DNA from: an uncultured Woeseiaceae bacterium | Lineage (GTDB): Bacteria; Pseudomonadota; Gammaproteobacteria; Steroidobacterales; Woeseiaceae | Direction of reading: 5' to 3' | DNA length: 64,000 nt | Assembly: GCA_947258565.1 (NCBI GenBank) | Contig: CAMYJB010000001.1 | Location: forward strand, 124,001-188,000 | Shown: piece by piece, positions 46,625-55,197 of the stretch | Layout: each line of letters begins with the position of its first letter | Position numbering within the stretch: the stretch's first letter is position 1 | Made by a program: the position numbers and the translations under genes | The notes under the pieces: model-generated | What the model was told of the DNA's origin: nothing | What the model saw: only the letters and a program-made list of their open reading frames with translations | Database searches by the model: none

Positions 46625-47218
46625 ATGAGAAGAGTCAATACGACACGCGAGCGCATCAAGACGGCGGCGCTGAATTTGTTTGCGGAGCAGGGCTTTGCCG
46701 GGACGTCGATCGCGGCAATCGAGACCGCGGCAGGGCTTGCGCCGCGCGCCGGTGCTTTCTACCGGCACTTCCCGGGCAAGCAGGCGCTGTTCGAGGAGCT
46801 TGCGAGAGAGCGAATAACCGAGACGCCGGACGAGTTCGATTTCGAAGGGCTGAGAGCCTTCGGCGATACGCGCGCCGAGCTCATTTCGCTCGCCCGGCAG
46901 TTCGAGACGGCGGCGGAGCGGCAAAGACCCTACCTGCGCCTGATCGGGGAAGTCAGGCTTACGGAGTCCGGCAAATCGTTCGAACAAGAGGCGAATGAGA
47001 CGATGCTGCATGCCCTGATGGAATGGATTGCAACCAGACCGGCCGGCAAAGAACTCGATTCCGGGCGGCTCGCCGCATTGACCATGAATGTATTCGGCAG
47101 CTGGCTGTTTTACCTCGCGAAGCGGCAGCAGGGCATCGATTTCGCGGCGCTCGATCGCGATACGCTTCTCGAGAACTGGGCGGGAACCTGGTCCGCAGTG
47201 CTCGACGCCGGGGACTAG
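46625..47218 (+). CDS. TetR-family transcriptional regulator
   Basis: A 197-residue regulator with an N-terminal helix-turn-helix (IKTAALNLFAEQGFAGTSIAAIE; then FYRHFPGKQALFEELA) and a TetR_C-type ligand domain. It diverges from the CPBP protease gene. The ATG at 46625 sits within 8 bases of the palindrome at 46598-46617, so the transcript has a very short leader and autoregulation is likely. Confidence 0.9.
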   Translation: MRRVNTTRERIKTAALNLFAEQGFAGTSIAAIETAAGLAPRAGAFYRHFPGKQALFEELARERITETPDEFDFEGLRAFGDTRAELISLARQFETAAERQRPYLRLIGEVRLTESGKSFEQEANETMLHALMEWIATRPAGKELDSGRLAALTMNVFGSWLFYLAKRQQGIDFAALDRDTLLENWAGTWSAVLDAGD

Positions 47219-47394
47219 CGCCTGCAACCTCTCGTGCAGTATCGATCGCGATCTGGTTCAGGACAACATGCTGCCGGCCCCGGCGGTGCGCGCAGCGTCT
47301 CGGGGTCCGTATTTGCCTCAATTGCGTCGGGATTCGACAGAGTCCAGAGTGGATAATGAATTCCTGTACGCCCGCGTGGGCGAAGGAGGCACGT

Positions 47395-47589
47395 ATGGCT
47401 GTCATCAACCTGCTGATAATCGCGGCACTGCTGGCGACCCTGGTGGTTTTGACCCTCGGTTTGCGCTCAATGGCGAAAGGCGGCGCCTACGACGCAGAGC
47501 ACGCCGAAAAGTTCATGTGGGAGCGCATCGCGCTGCAATCCCTGGTCGTCGTCCTGCTGATTGTGGCGGCTATCCTGCTAAACGCCTGA
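47395..47589 (+). CDS. Small twin-transmembrane HIG1-domain-like protein
   Basis: A 64-residue protein with two membrane segments (INLLIIAALLATLVVLTLGL and LQSLVVVLLIVAAILL) joined by RSMAKGGAYDAEHAEKFMWER, which matches the HIG1-type loop (quoted as SMAKGGAYDAEHAEKFMW). Such proteins associate with respiratory complexes, especially cytochrome oxidase. The ATG at 47395 follows AAGGAGG, a near-perfect ribosome-binding site, which settles the start against longer in-frame reading from 47023. Confidence 0.82.
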   Translation: MAVINLLIIAALLATLVVLTLGLRSMAKGGAYDAEHAEKFMWERIALQSLVVVLLIVAAILLNA

Positions 47590-47691
47590 AGCAGCGCGCC
47601 GGGGTGCGCTCAGGCGGCAGCGCCCTTGAGGCCGCTGGTACTGACGAGACTACGTTAAACTCGGCGTCTCGCAGTTCCTGACGCGCACGAA

Positions 47692-48045
47692 ATGAATCTC
47701 AGCCAATTCGAAACCGTCATTCGGGAGACGATGGGCGGACTCCCGGAATGGGTGCAGGATGCGCTCGATAACATCGAGATTCTCGTTCTCGACGAGGCCG
47801 ACGAAGGCCTCGATCCGGACGGGGAGGGTCTGCTCGGGCTCTACCTGGGACTGCCCCTGACGGAGCGTGGTGTCGACTACGCGGGTGAACTGCCGGACGT
47901 CATTTACATCTTCCGGCAGCCGCACCTGGAACTCGGACTACCTCCGGACGAACTGCGCGACGAGATCGCCCGAACGCTGATCCATGAGGTCGCCCATTAT
48001 TTCGGGATCGACGACGATCATCTCGACGAAATCGGCTGGGGTTGA
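47692..48045 (+). CDS. Minimal zincin-like metallopeptidase
   Basis: A 117-residue protein of the 'metallopeptidase family protein' group (possible minimal MMP). The zinc site is HEVAHYFGIDDDHLDE near the C-terminus, the extended HExxHxxGxxxxH form. The N-terminal half (FETVIRETMGGLPEWVQDAL) is typical. Function in the cell is unknown. Its last 28 bases overlap the end of the convergent DUF3108 gene. Confidence 0.9.
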   Translation: MNLSQFETVIRETMGGLPEWVQDALDNIEILVLDEADEGLDPDGEGLLGLYLGLPLTERGVDYAGELPDVIYIFRQPHLELGLPPDELRDEIARTLIHEVAHYFGIDDDHLDEIGWG

Positions 48046-48806
48046 TCCGGGTCCGCCTTATCGAGTGGCGCGTACTCGACCAGTTGGGCTTTAGACTTGA
48101 TATTACCGCCTTCGCGGAAGACGATCATTACCGGCGCATAATCCAGCGCTTCTGCGCAGTGCAGTGACCAGCTCTTGTTCTTTTTCGCGGACGAGTAACG
48201 GATTTCGACCGTCTCGAATTCCCCCAGCTTCGTCTTGACCGCCTGGCCGGGAAACACCTCGAACTCGTAGTCGCGCCAGCGAGCGCGGTCGAATACCGAG
48301 ATCCCGTTCATGCTGGCGCCGGTATTCATCGCAAGCATCACTGCAACATGTGCCGAAATGCGATTGTGCCCGTTCGGCTGCATCGGTTCGTCGACCGATC
48401 TCTCTTTGTAGACGCCGGTCACGCGGCCCGGGGGGGTGTCGAACAGGTATTCGGTGTTGCGTGTCGGGTTGGCGATCGTGTCGGTGCTCCGGTAATCGAT
48501 CGGCCTGAGCTTGCCATCCGCTATTTCCAGCGACGTGGTTTCCACTATGCTGCCCCGCCGGAATACCGTCACAATTCCCCGGGGAGTCAGAGACGTTTCG
48601 TAGATATATCCCGATTCGCCGTCCTGCCAAAGATCCAGCGTCATCTCGCCGCGCAGAATGCCGTAGCTGACCTTGTAGCTTGCGCTGAACAGCGGCAACG
48701 GCTGTGCGCCGGCGACGCTTGCCAGAAACATCATCAAAATCAGAATGATGCAGCGACAGGCGAAGTCGCTTACGCTACGTACTTTTGGGTATTTCACGGC
48801 GTTCAT
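48018..48806 (-). CDS. DUF3108-family exported protein
   Basis: A 262-residue protein with an N-terminal hydrophobic signal (CIILILMMFLASVAGAQ) and the DUF3108 pattern: FSASYKVSYGILRGEMTLDL at the start and a central GKLRPIDYRSTDT, ending with YAPVMIVFREGGNIKSKAQLVEYAP-type text (KSKAQLVEY). DUF3108 proteins are periplasmic or outer-membrane associated and of unknown function. The chosen ATG at 48806 lies only 21 bp from the divergent DUF3187 start. Confidence 0.82.
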   Translation of the reverse strand: MNAVKYPKVRSVSDFACRCIILILMMFLASVAGAQPLPLFSASYKVSYGILRGEMTLDLWQDGESGYIYETSLTPRGIVTVFRRGSIVETTSLEIADGKLRPIDYRSTDTIANPTRNTEYLFDTPPGRVTGVYKERSVDEPMQPNGHNRISAHVAVMLAMNTGASMNGISVFDRARWRDYEFEVFPGQAVKTKLGEFETVEIRYSSAKKNKSWSLHCAEALDYAPVMIVFREGGNIKSKAQLVEYAPLDKADPDQPQPISSR

Positions 48807-48827
48807 TGTTGGGGTCAAAATAGCCCG

Positions 48828-49838
48828 ATGCACAGAATGAAATTCACACGCACGATTATAGCGTTGCCGCTGCTGGTGATCAGTGTACCGGGATGGGGTG
48901 GCGGCGTGGACAGTTATGCGCTTCGCAACCAGCATCCATTCCTGCATATTTACGGCTTGCCGCCGCTGCAGGGCGCGGTACTTGCCGAACGTGGAAGTAC
49001 TGATTACGGGTTCACATTCACCGTCGTAAACAACGCCGAAGTCAAGGATACGGACACAGAGTCGATAAGACTCGATGGCGAGACCTACTTTGCTGATTTC
49101 AGGCTGCGCCGCCGGGTTCACGAGCGGCTCGAGCTCGGCGTCGACATACCTTTCGTCAGGCATTCGAATGGTGTACTCGATGACGCAATTTTTGATTGGC
49201 ACGATTTGTGGAGCATGTCCAATTCAAAGCGTAACGGGCCAGGCAACGTGCTCAACTACAGCTACCTGAACAACGGTTCGGTCGAGCAGGAAATCTCGTC
49301 ATCGAGTTCCGGGATCGGCGACGTCCAGCTCTCCGCTGCCGTTCCGCTTAGCGCAGATGGTGGAGACAGTTCGGGACACGTAACGATGCGCTTCAGCGTT
49401 AAAGTGCCGACCGGCGATTCCGCTGATTTGCATGGGAGCGGCGCGGTGGACGCAGCGCTTGGGCTTTATGCCCAGGATTCCGGCACGCTGCTGGGCAAGG
49501 ATTTTGCCTATCTCGGATTCGCGGGCGTGCTGGCGCTGGGAGACGGGGACATACTCACTGAGCAGCAGCGGAGCGCCGTGCCCTTCGGAGGAGTCGCCGC
49601 GACCTGGCATGCGACCGAACAGTTCGGCATCACGGGGCAGTTGCAGGCGCAGGGCGCTTACATCGACAGCGATCTGGACGAGCTGGGCGGCAGTTCGATC
49701 CAGCTTGCGGTTGGGGGTATCTACAGGCTGCCCCGGCACGGCGTATCGTTGAGATTCGCGCTCGTCGAGGATGTGATTTCGGACGCGACGCCGGATTTCG
49801 CAGTGCACCTGGCTGTCCACGTTTCGGGGAGCCGGTGA
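48828..49838 (+). CDS. DUF3187-family outer-membrane-like protein
   Basis: A 336-residue exported protein: signal peptide (IIALPLLVISVPGWGGG) followed by beta-rich sequence beginning NQHPFLHIYGLPPL, characteristic of DUF3187. Alternating hydrophobic strands and a C-terminal aromatic/hydrophobic strand pattern suggest an outer membrane beta-barrel, which is inference. A second in-frame ATG at 48837 is also possible. The next gene overlaps its stop codon (TGATG). Confidence 0.82.
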   Translation: MHRMKFTRTIIALPLLVISVPGWGGGVDSYALRNQHPFLHIYGLPPLQGAVLAERGSTDYGFTFTVVNNAEVKDTDTESIRLDGETYFADFRLRRRVHERLELGVDIPFVRHSNGVLDDAIFDWHDLWSMSNSKRNGPGNVLNYSYLNNGSVEQEISSSSSGIGDVQLSAAVPLSADGGDSSGHVTMRFSVKVPTGDSADLHGSGAVDAALGLYAQDSGTLLGKDFAYLGFAGVLALGDGDILTEQQRSAVPFGGVAATWHATEQFGITGQLQAQGAYIDSDLDELGGSSIQLAVGGIYRLPRHGVSLRFALVEDVISDATPDFAVHLAVHVSGSR

Positions 49839-50629
49839 TGCCTGGAGTTTCAGAGCTGCTCGGAATGCCAATGCGGTTGCCGGCCGCAGCGATCGTGGCG
49901 CTGACCCTCGTTTCGAGTCTCGCGTGGGCAGACGACGTCGAGGTTGTAACGCGCGATCCGGCCGATGAGGTGGAGTTTTACCGCGATGGCGCCGGGCTCT
50001 GGCGCGATACCAAGTACTTCCTGGGCTACCAGTTTGGTGCGATTGCCATCCTGTATGTGATGCCCGAGAGTGTGAGCGGCTGGAGCTCCGAGCAGAAAAA
50101 GGACTATAGCCTCTCTGTCTGGTGGGAGAAGACGACCCACCCTGAGAATGACTCGGACGATTTCTACATCAATTACATATTGCATCCGTACTGGGGCGCC
50201 GCGTACTTCGTGCGCGCGCGCGAGCGCGGCTTCAACAACTGGCAGTCATTCGGTTACTCCACGCTGCTGTCGACCCTTTTCGAGTTCGGTGTCGAGGCAA
50301 TGGCCGAGGAGCCGTCGAAACAGGACCTCTGGGTAACCCCGGTGATCGGCTCCATGGTCGGGATGTATTTCATGCACCTGAGGGGGAACGTTCGGGCCCG
50401 CGATATCGAGCGCGGCTATCGTTCGACCGGCGATAAATGGATTTGGGTGCTCACCGATCCGCTGGGCTCCCTGAACCGGCAGTTCGACAAATGGTTCGGG
50501 TGGGACACGGAAGTCCAAATCCGTCCCTACCGTGCTCAGGTTGAGGCGCAACCTCCTGGCGTTTCGAAACCGCCGAATGGCACGGACAACGAATACACTT
50601 ATGGCCTGCAGCTGCAGGTGCGCTGGTAA
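49838..50629 (+). CDS. DUF3943-like exported protein
   Basis: A 263-residue protein with an N-terminal signal (LPAAAIVALTLVSSLAWA), a region YINYILHPYWGAAYFVRARERG and FEFGVEAMAEEPSKQDLWVTP that resemble DUF3943, and a C-terminal beta-strand ending QLQVRW. An outer-membrane location is likely. Function unknown. It is translationally coupled to the DUF3187 gene and likely works with it. A GTG at 49835 and an ATG at 49871 are alternative starts. Confidence 0.7.
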   Translation: MPGVSELLGMPMRLPAAAIVALTLVSSLAWADDVEVVTRDPADEVEFYRDGAGLWRDTKYFLGYQFGAIAILYVMPESVSGWSSEQKKDYSLSVWWEKTTHPENDSDDFYINYILHPYWGAAYFVRARERGFNNWQSFGYSTLLSTLFEFGVEAMAEEPSKQDLWVTPVIGSMVGMYFMHLRGNVRARDIERGYRSTGDKWIWVLTDPLGSLNRQFDKWFGWDTEVQIRPYRAQVEAQPPGVSKPPNGTDNEYTYGLQLQVRW

Positions 50630-50649
50630 GGCCGTACAGGGTCGGCGGA

Positions 50650-50961
50650 CTAGGGGGCCGCCTTCAGCAGCCTCGAATCGACCTCGTATTTCGATCCGTC
50701 CAGTGCTTCGAGGTTGACCTCCCAGACTTCTTCGTCGGGTATCTGGGTTCGCTCCAGTCCCGGCAATTCGCGTTCGTCATCGACCTGCAGTCCCCAGATG
50801 CGAACGTGTCGGACACCGGCAACCGGTATGCGCTCCGCGTCAAAACGGGCACGCAGCTTCTCGTCGACGTCGTCCTTGCCCCAGATCGCGAAACCGCATT
50901 CCGCGATTTCGGCAACCTCGGGCGGCATGTTCCTCGGCCCTGAATCTGTCATTGATGTCAC
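50650..50961 (-). CDS. Hypothetical protein
   Basis: A 103-residue soluble, acidic protein with no signal or membrane segment. I do not recognise the family. Readable features are CGFAIWGKDDVDEKLRARF and a C-terminal EVDSRLL block. It is convergent with the DUF3943-like gene (20 bp). An ATG nine bases inside (50952) is an alternative start. Codon use looks like its neighbours, so I believe it is real. Confidence 0.6.
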   Translation of the reverse strand: MTSMTDSGPRNMPPEVAEIAECGFAIWGKDDVDEKLRARFDAERIPVAGVRHVRIWGLQVDDERELPGLERTQIPDEEVWEVNLEALDGSKYEVDSRLLKAAP

Positions 50962-51045
50962 CTCCGAAGATGATCGTAGATTCGATTTCTGCGCGTCGAT
51001 ATCCGTAAATATGCCGACTGAGATTGTTCGAACGGTTGGCGGTCG

Positions 51046-52158
51046 CTAGTTGTTGCCTGTCTTTGTCGGCGTCAACCGCAGCAATCGACCGCCTTTCTTG
51101 TCCTCCAGCATCCAGATCGCGCCGCTCGGTCCCTGTAGCACCGCGCGCATGCGCTTGCCCATGTCGAAGCGCTCCGCTTCACGAGCGTTGTCGCCGTCGA
51201 ATTCGATACGCACCAGCGACTCCGACGAGAGCCCGGCGATGAAGCCGTCGCCACGCCAGTCTGAAAACAATGCACCGTCGTAAATCATGAAGCCGCCCGG
51301 CGAGATGACCGGCGTCCACCAGACGGCAGGCGCAGCGAACTCGGGCCGGGTATCGTGGTCCGGAATCGCTTTGCCACTGTAATGGTCGCCGTTGGAAACG
51401 ACGGGATAACCGTAATTTTCGCCGCGAACGATCCTGTTGAGTTCGTCGCCGCCCTTGGGTCCCATCTCGATATTCCACAGCTGACCATCGAGGTCGAACG
51501 CGATGCCGAGCGGATTGCGGTGACCGAGCGACCAGATCTCTGCTGTCACGCCGCCTTCGCTGTGGAAGGGATTGTCTTGTGGCACGGATCCGTCGTCGTA
51601 CAGGCGTACGATCTTGCCGAGATTGCCCGACATGTCCTGCGCGGGATCGAATTTCTGCCTGTCCCCCGAGGAGATAAACAGATGTCCTTCGTCATCGAAC
51701 AGCAGGCGGTGTCCGTAGTGGCCGCGTCCGCTGACTTTCGGGTCCTGGCGCCAGATGACCTCGACGTCCGACAAAGAGCCCCCGGCATCGGCCAGTTCGA
51801 GCACGCCCCGGGCTACTGCCGCACCGCGCGTGTTGCCTTCCCCGGCTTCCACGTAGCTGAGGTACACGAGCCCGTTCCGCGCAAAATCCGGATGCAGGGC
51901 AACGTCGCCGAGGCCACCCTGGCCGCCATAGTCGACCCCGGGAACACCGCTCACCGGCTGCGACGTGTTTCCGGTTCCGTCGACGACCAGCAGGCGCCCG
52001 GCTTTCTCGGTGACCAGCAGGCGCCCGTCCGGCAGGAATGCCATCGCCCACGGCTCGTCGAATTCCGCGATTGCCGTTGCGGAGAATGGTGGTTGCGCAT
52101 CGGCGTTGGCGCAACCGGCAAGGAAAACGGCAGAAAGGGCAAGCAGGACTCGGGACAT
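51046..52158 (-). CDS. PQQ-dependent aldose sugar dehydrogenase-like lipoprotein
   Basis: Soluble-type quinoprotein glucose dehydrogenase family (Yli/Asd), 370 residues. The signal ends VFLAGCAN with a lipobox. The six-bladed propeller opens with [22 protein letters not shown] and contains [37 protein letters not shown] and [11 protein letters not shown]. These enzymes oxidise aldoses to lactones with PQQ; no PQQ biosynthesis genes are in the window. I chose the ATG at 52158 because it creates the signal peptide; a longer reading from 52362 has no rationale. Confidence 0.88.
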   Translation of the reverse strand: MSRVLLALSAVFLAGCANADAQPPFSATAIAEFDEPWAMAFLPDGRLLVTEKAGRLLVVDGTGNTSQPVSGVPGVDYGGQGGLGDVALHPDFARNGLVYLSYVEAGEGNTRGAAVARGVLELADAGGSLSDVEVIWRQDPKVSGRGHYGHRLLFDDEGHLFISSGDRQKFDPAQDMSGNLGKIVRLYDDGSVPQDNPFHSEGGVTAEIWSLGHRNPLGIAFDLDGQLWNIEMGPKGGDELNRIVRGENYGYPVVSNGDHYSGKAIPDHDTRPEFAAPAVWWTPVISPGGFMIYDGALFSDWRGDGFIAGLSSESLVRIEFDGDNAREAERFDMGKRMRAVLQGPSGAIWMLEDKKGGRLLRLTPTKTGNN

Positions 52159-52246
52159 GGCAGTTACCGGTACTTGGAGGGTTAGCATAAGTGTAGTATT
52201 GAGCATAGTCCCCCGTCCGCTGCCGTTACAAACGAATACGAACATT

Positions 52247-52771
52247 ATGAGAATCAACGCGATCGCCATAGGCCACAATCCCCCGGAGGACGTCAATGTC
52301 ATTATCGAGGTTCCCCACGGCGGACAACCCATCAAGTACGAAATGGACAAGGAGGCGGGCACGCTCGTTGTCGACCGTTTCCTGTATACGCCAATGGCCT
52401 ATCCGGGCAATTACGGGTTCGTGCCGCATACCCTGTCGGAAGACGGCGACCCCATCGATGTGCTGGTAGCCAACTCCCGAGAACTGGTGCCCGGCTGCCT
52501 GATCAATGTGCGCCCGATCGGCGTGCTCGTGATGGAAGACAATGCGGGGCAGGACGAGAAGATAATCGCCGTACCGTCACCATCACTGACGCAACGCTAC
52601 GATCACATCGAGCAGTATTCCGATCTGCCGGAGATCACCCTGCGCCAGGTCGAGCATTTCTTCGAGCACTACAAAGACCTCGAGCCGGGGAAATGGGTCC
52701 GGATCGGCGACTGGCACGGCGCAGACGATGCCAAACGCATGATCGTCGAGGCGATAGAGCGCGCGCAGTAG
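52247..52771 (+). CDS. ppa: Inorganic pyrophosphatase
   Basis: Family I soluble pyrophosphatase, hydrolyses PPi to phosphate. The 174-residue protein matches E. coli Ppa in length and motifs: [32 protein letters not shown] and the signature DGDPIDVLV. The ATG at 52247 gives the conserved start MRINAIAIG-type; upstream in-frame sequence runs antisense to the sugar dehydrogenase gene. It is convergent with the aldo/keto reductase; their stops abut as TAGCTA. Confidence 0.96.
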   Translation: MRINAIAIGHNPPEDVNVIIEVPHGGQPIKYEMDKEAGTLVVDRFLYTPMAYPGNYGFVPHTLSEDGDPIDVLVANSRELVPGCLINVRPIGVLVMEDNAGQDEKIIAVPSPSLTQRYDHIEQYSDLPEITLRQVEHFFEHYKDLEPGKWVRIGDWHGADDAKRMIVEAIERAQ

Positions 52772-53716
52772 CTACAGGGCGTCGAAAAAGTTCTCCATCT
52801 GCCTGCGTTGTCCGGCATCGGGCATGGGTCCCTGCGCGGCGCCGAAATTGTCGTCCACGTGTCGCGCCTTCGTCATGCCCGGTATCGCGACCGTGGAGGC
52901 CGGGTGCGACAGCGCATACTTGAGCAGGAACTGCGCCCAGGAAGTGATCTGCAGTTCGGCTGTCCACACAGGCAGCGACCGGTCGCCAAGCGCGCCGAAG
53001 ATCCGGCCGCCGCCGAAGGTCCGGTTCAGCATCACCGCCATGCCGCGGTCGGCAGCCAATGGCAGCAGACGTTCGGCCGCTTTGCGCTGCTCCAGGGAGT
53101 AGTCGATCTGGATGAAGTCCAGGTCGTGCCGCAACATGGCTTGTTCCATCTCTGCGTACTGACTCGATCTCGACGTCGTCAGTCCGACATAGCGAATTCT
53201 GCCGTCCTGTTTTAGGTCATGCAGCAGGGGAACGTTGTTCTCCCAGTCCCGCAGGCTGTGCACCTGCATCAGGTCGATGGTATCGGCTTGCAGCTTGCGG
53301 GCCGAGTCGCTTGCCTGTGCCAGGCTGTCGTCGCGCCCGCTTTCGCGGTCGACCTTGGTGGCGATGAACAGGTCTTCCCGAATGCCGAGGTCGTTCATCA
53401 GGTCGCCGAGCACGCGTTCAGAACTGCGATAGCCCGGTGCGGTGTCGATAACGGCCCCACCCAGCTGGTGGAAACGCGCCAGTGCTTCCCGGAGTGGCGC
53501 GCGGGCGTCCGCGGAATCTCCCACGCCGTACCGATTCGTGCCGAGACCCATGATCGGGATTGACTCACCCGAGGACGGGATCTTGCGGTTGATGACGGCT
53601 GCCGGCCCTGCCAGCGTGGCAGGCGTGCCAGCGGCAATCAGCCCGGCGGCGGCTAGCGCTTGTTTCGTAAAGTTACGACGACTGATTCGAGGCACTGCGG
53701 TCTCCCGTGGCGGCAC
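52772..53716 (-). CDS. Aldo/keto reductase with Tat-like signal
   Basis: NADPH-dependent (alpha/beta)8 barrel oxidoreductase, 314 residues. Catalytic residues are present: Asp and Tyr in [12 protein letters not shown], Lys in FIATKVDRE and His in MQVHSLRDW. Unusually, the N-terminus is a Tat-type signal ([21 protein letters not shown]), so the enzyme is probably exported. Substrate unknown. Confidence 0.88.
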   Translation of the reverse strand: MPPRETAVPRISRRNFTKQALAAAGLIAAGTPATLAGPAAVINRKIPSSGESIPIMGLGTNRYGVGDSADARAPLREALARFHQLGGAVIDTAPGYRSSERVLGDLMNDLGIREDLFIATKVDRESGRDDSLAQASDSARKLQADTIDLMQVHSLRDWENNVPLLHDLKQDGRIRYVGLTTSRSSQYAEMEQAMLRHDLDFIQIDYSLEQRKAAERLLPLAADRGMAVMLNRTFGGGRIFGALGDRSLPVWTAELQITSWAQFLLKYALSHPASTVAIPGMTKARHVDDNFGAAQGPMPDAGQRRQMENFFDAL

Positions 53717-53762
53717 GATAATACCGTATCATGCGAGGTGGGCATCGAACCGAGAGACAGCG

Positions 53763-54215
53763 ATGGCAGGACTGTATTTCGAAGAATTCTCGGTCGGACA
53801 GATATTCGATCATCCGATCCGGCGCACGATTACCGAAGCAGACAACGTGTTGTTCACCACGATGACGCACAACCCGGCTTCGCTGCACCTCGACGCCGAA
53901 TACATGAAAAAGACGGAGTTCGGCAAGCCCCTTGTTAACAGCGGCCTGACGCTTGGATTCATGGTCGGAATTTCGGTCAACGACACCACTCACGGCACCA
54001 CGGTCGCCAATCTGGGCTGGGACGAAGTTCGCTTTCCCAGGCCACTGTTTCACGGCGATACGATCCATGTGCAGACCGAGGTTCTCGAAGTGCGCGAGAG
54101 TAAGTCGCGTCCCGACAACGGCATTGTGACCTTCGCCCACCGCGCTTATAACCAGCACGACGAGCTTGTCGGCGAATGCAAGCGCATTGCACTCATGTTG
54201 AAGAAGTCGAAATGA
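53763..54215 (+). CDS. MaoC-family dehydratase (hotdog fold)
   Basis: A 150-residue hotdog-fold hydratase with [22 protein letters not shown] at the N-terminus and [18 protein letters not shown], where the D-x(4)-H-like active site of R-specific hydratases is replaced by [29 protein letters not shown] is the second conserved block. The stop overlaps the ATG of the next gene (ATGA), so the two are coupled. Paired with a CitE-like lyase it resembles itaconyl-CoA or mesaconyl-CoA hydratases. Confidence 0.87.
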   Translation: MAGLYFEEFSVGQIFDHPIRRTITEADNVLFTTMTHNPASLHLDAEYMKKTEFGKPLVNSGLTLGFMVGISVNDTTHGTTVANLGWDEVRFPRPLFHGDTIHVQTEVLEVRESKSRPDNGIVTFAHRAYNQHDELVGECKRIALMLKKSK

Positions 54216-55102
54216 TTCGCAGTTTCCTGTTTGTGCCGGGCGACAGCGAGCGCAAGCTCGCGAAGGCGGGCGCGGTCGGTGCGGATGCGATCATCGTCGA
54301 CCTCGAAGATTCGGTGGCCGCAGATAGCCGCCCGCGGGCACGGGAACTCGCACGCGAGTACATCGAAGGACGAGACGACGCCTGGTTGCGGATCAATCCG
54401 GTCGACTCCGGGGAGGCACTCGACGACCTGCAGGCCGTGATGCCGGCGGCACCGAGCGGCATCGTGCTGCCCAAGGCCAGGAGCGCTGACGATGCCGCGC
54501 GGCTTGCGACCAAGCTGGACGAACTCGAAAGCCGGTACGACGTGTCCGCCGGAACGACCCGGATACTGCCTATCTGTACCGAACGGCCGCGGGCGCTCTT
54601 TTCCCTGGACAGCTACGTCGGCGCCACCCCACGGCTCGCCGGCCTGACCTGGGGTGCCGAGGACCTCAGCGCTGCGCTGGGCGCACGGGCTAACCGTGGT
54701 GAGGACGGACATTGGCTTTCGCCTTACGAGCTGGCACGTTCGCTGTGCCTGTTCGCGGCGGCGGCGGCCGAGGTACCGGCCATCGATACGGTTTACACGG
54801 ATTTCCGCGATGCGGAAGGGCTGGCATCGTTTGCCGCGCGCGCGGCGCGCGATGGTTTTACGGGGATGCTCGCCATACATCCGGCGCAGGTGGCGACGAT
54901 CAATGAGGCATTTTCGCCCAGCGCTGAGGATGTGCGCAGGGCAGAGCGCATTGTCGCGCTGTTTCGGGCCCACCCGGGCGCGGGGGCACTGGCGCTCGAT
55001 GGCGAAATGATCGACAAGCCGCACCTGGCGCAGGCACGCCGCACTATTGCGCTGGCGACAAAGCTAAAGACACGGCAGCAAGGCCAGGGCGATCAGCAAT
55101 AG
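54212..55102 (+). CDS. CitE-like CoA ester lyase (HpcH/HpaI family)
   Basis: A 296-residue lyase of the citrate lyase beta/malyl-CoA/citramalyl-CoA lyase family: [28 protein letters not shown], then [14 protein letters not shown] and the [10 protein letters not shown] block. It cleaves a 3-hydroxyacid-CoA to acetyl-CoA plus a ketoacid; candidates are (S)-citramalyl-CoA, malyl-CoA or beta-methylmalyl-CoA. No citF/citD genes are present, so it is not citrate lyase. Coupling to a MaoC gene suggests a C5-dicarboxylate-CoA route. Confidence 0.88.
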   Translation: MIRSFLFVPGDSERKLAKAGAVGADAIIVDLEDSVAADSRPRARELAREYIEGRDDAWLRINPVDSGEALDDLQAVMPAAPSGIVLPKARSADDAARLATKLDELESRYDVSAGTTRILPICTERPRALFSLDSYVGATPRLAGLTWGAEDLSAALGARANRGEDGHWLSPYELARSLCLFAAAAAEVPAIDTVYTDFRDAEGLASFAARAARDGFTGMLAIHPAQVATINEAFSPSAEDVRRAERIVALFRAHPGAGALALDGEMIDKPHLAQARRTIALATKLKTRQQGQGDQQ

Positions 55103-55197
55103 ATTTCTGTATCGGCGATACCTGGACGCCGGCCGATCCGGCCATCACTGACGACCTGATCCGGAATCGCGGGGATCGAGCGTAGCTCGCGGGAGAA

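Noticed and set aside
47023-47394. Longer N-terminus for the HIG1-like protein
   Set aside because: The extra sequence is a shadow of the TetR gene; the AAGGAGG site points to ATG 47395.
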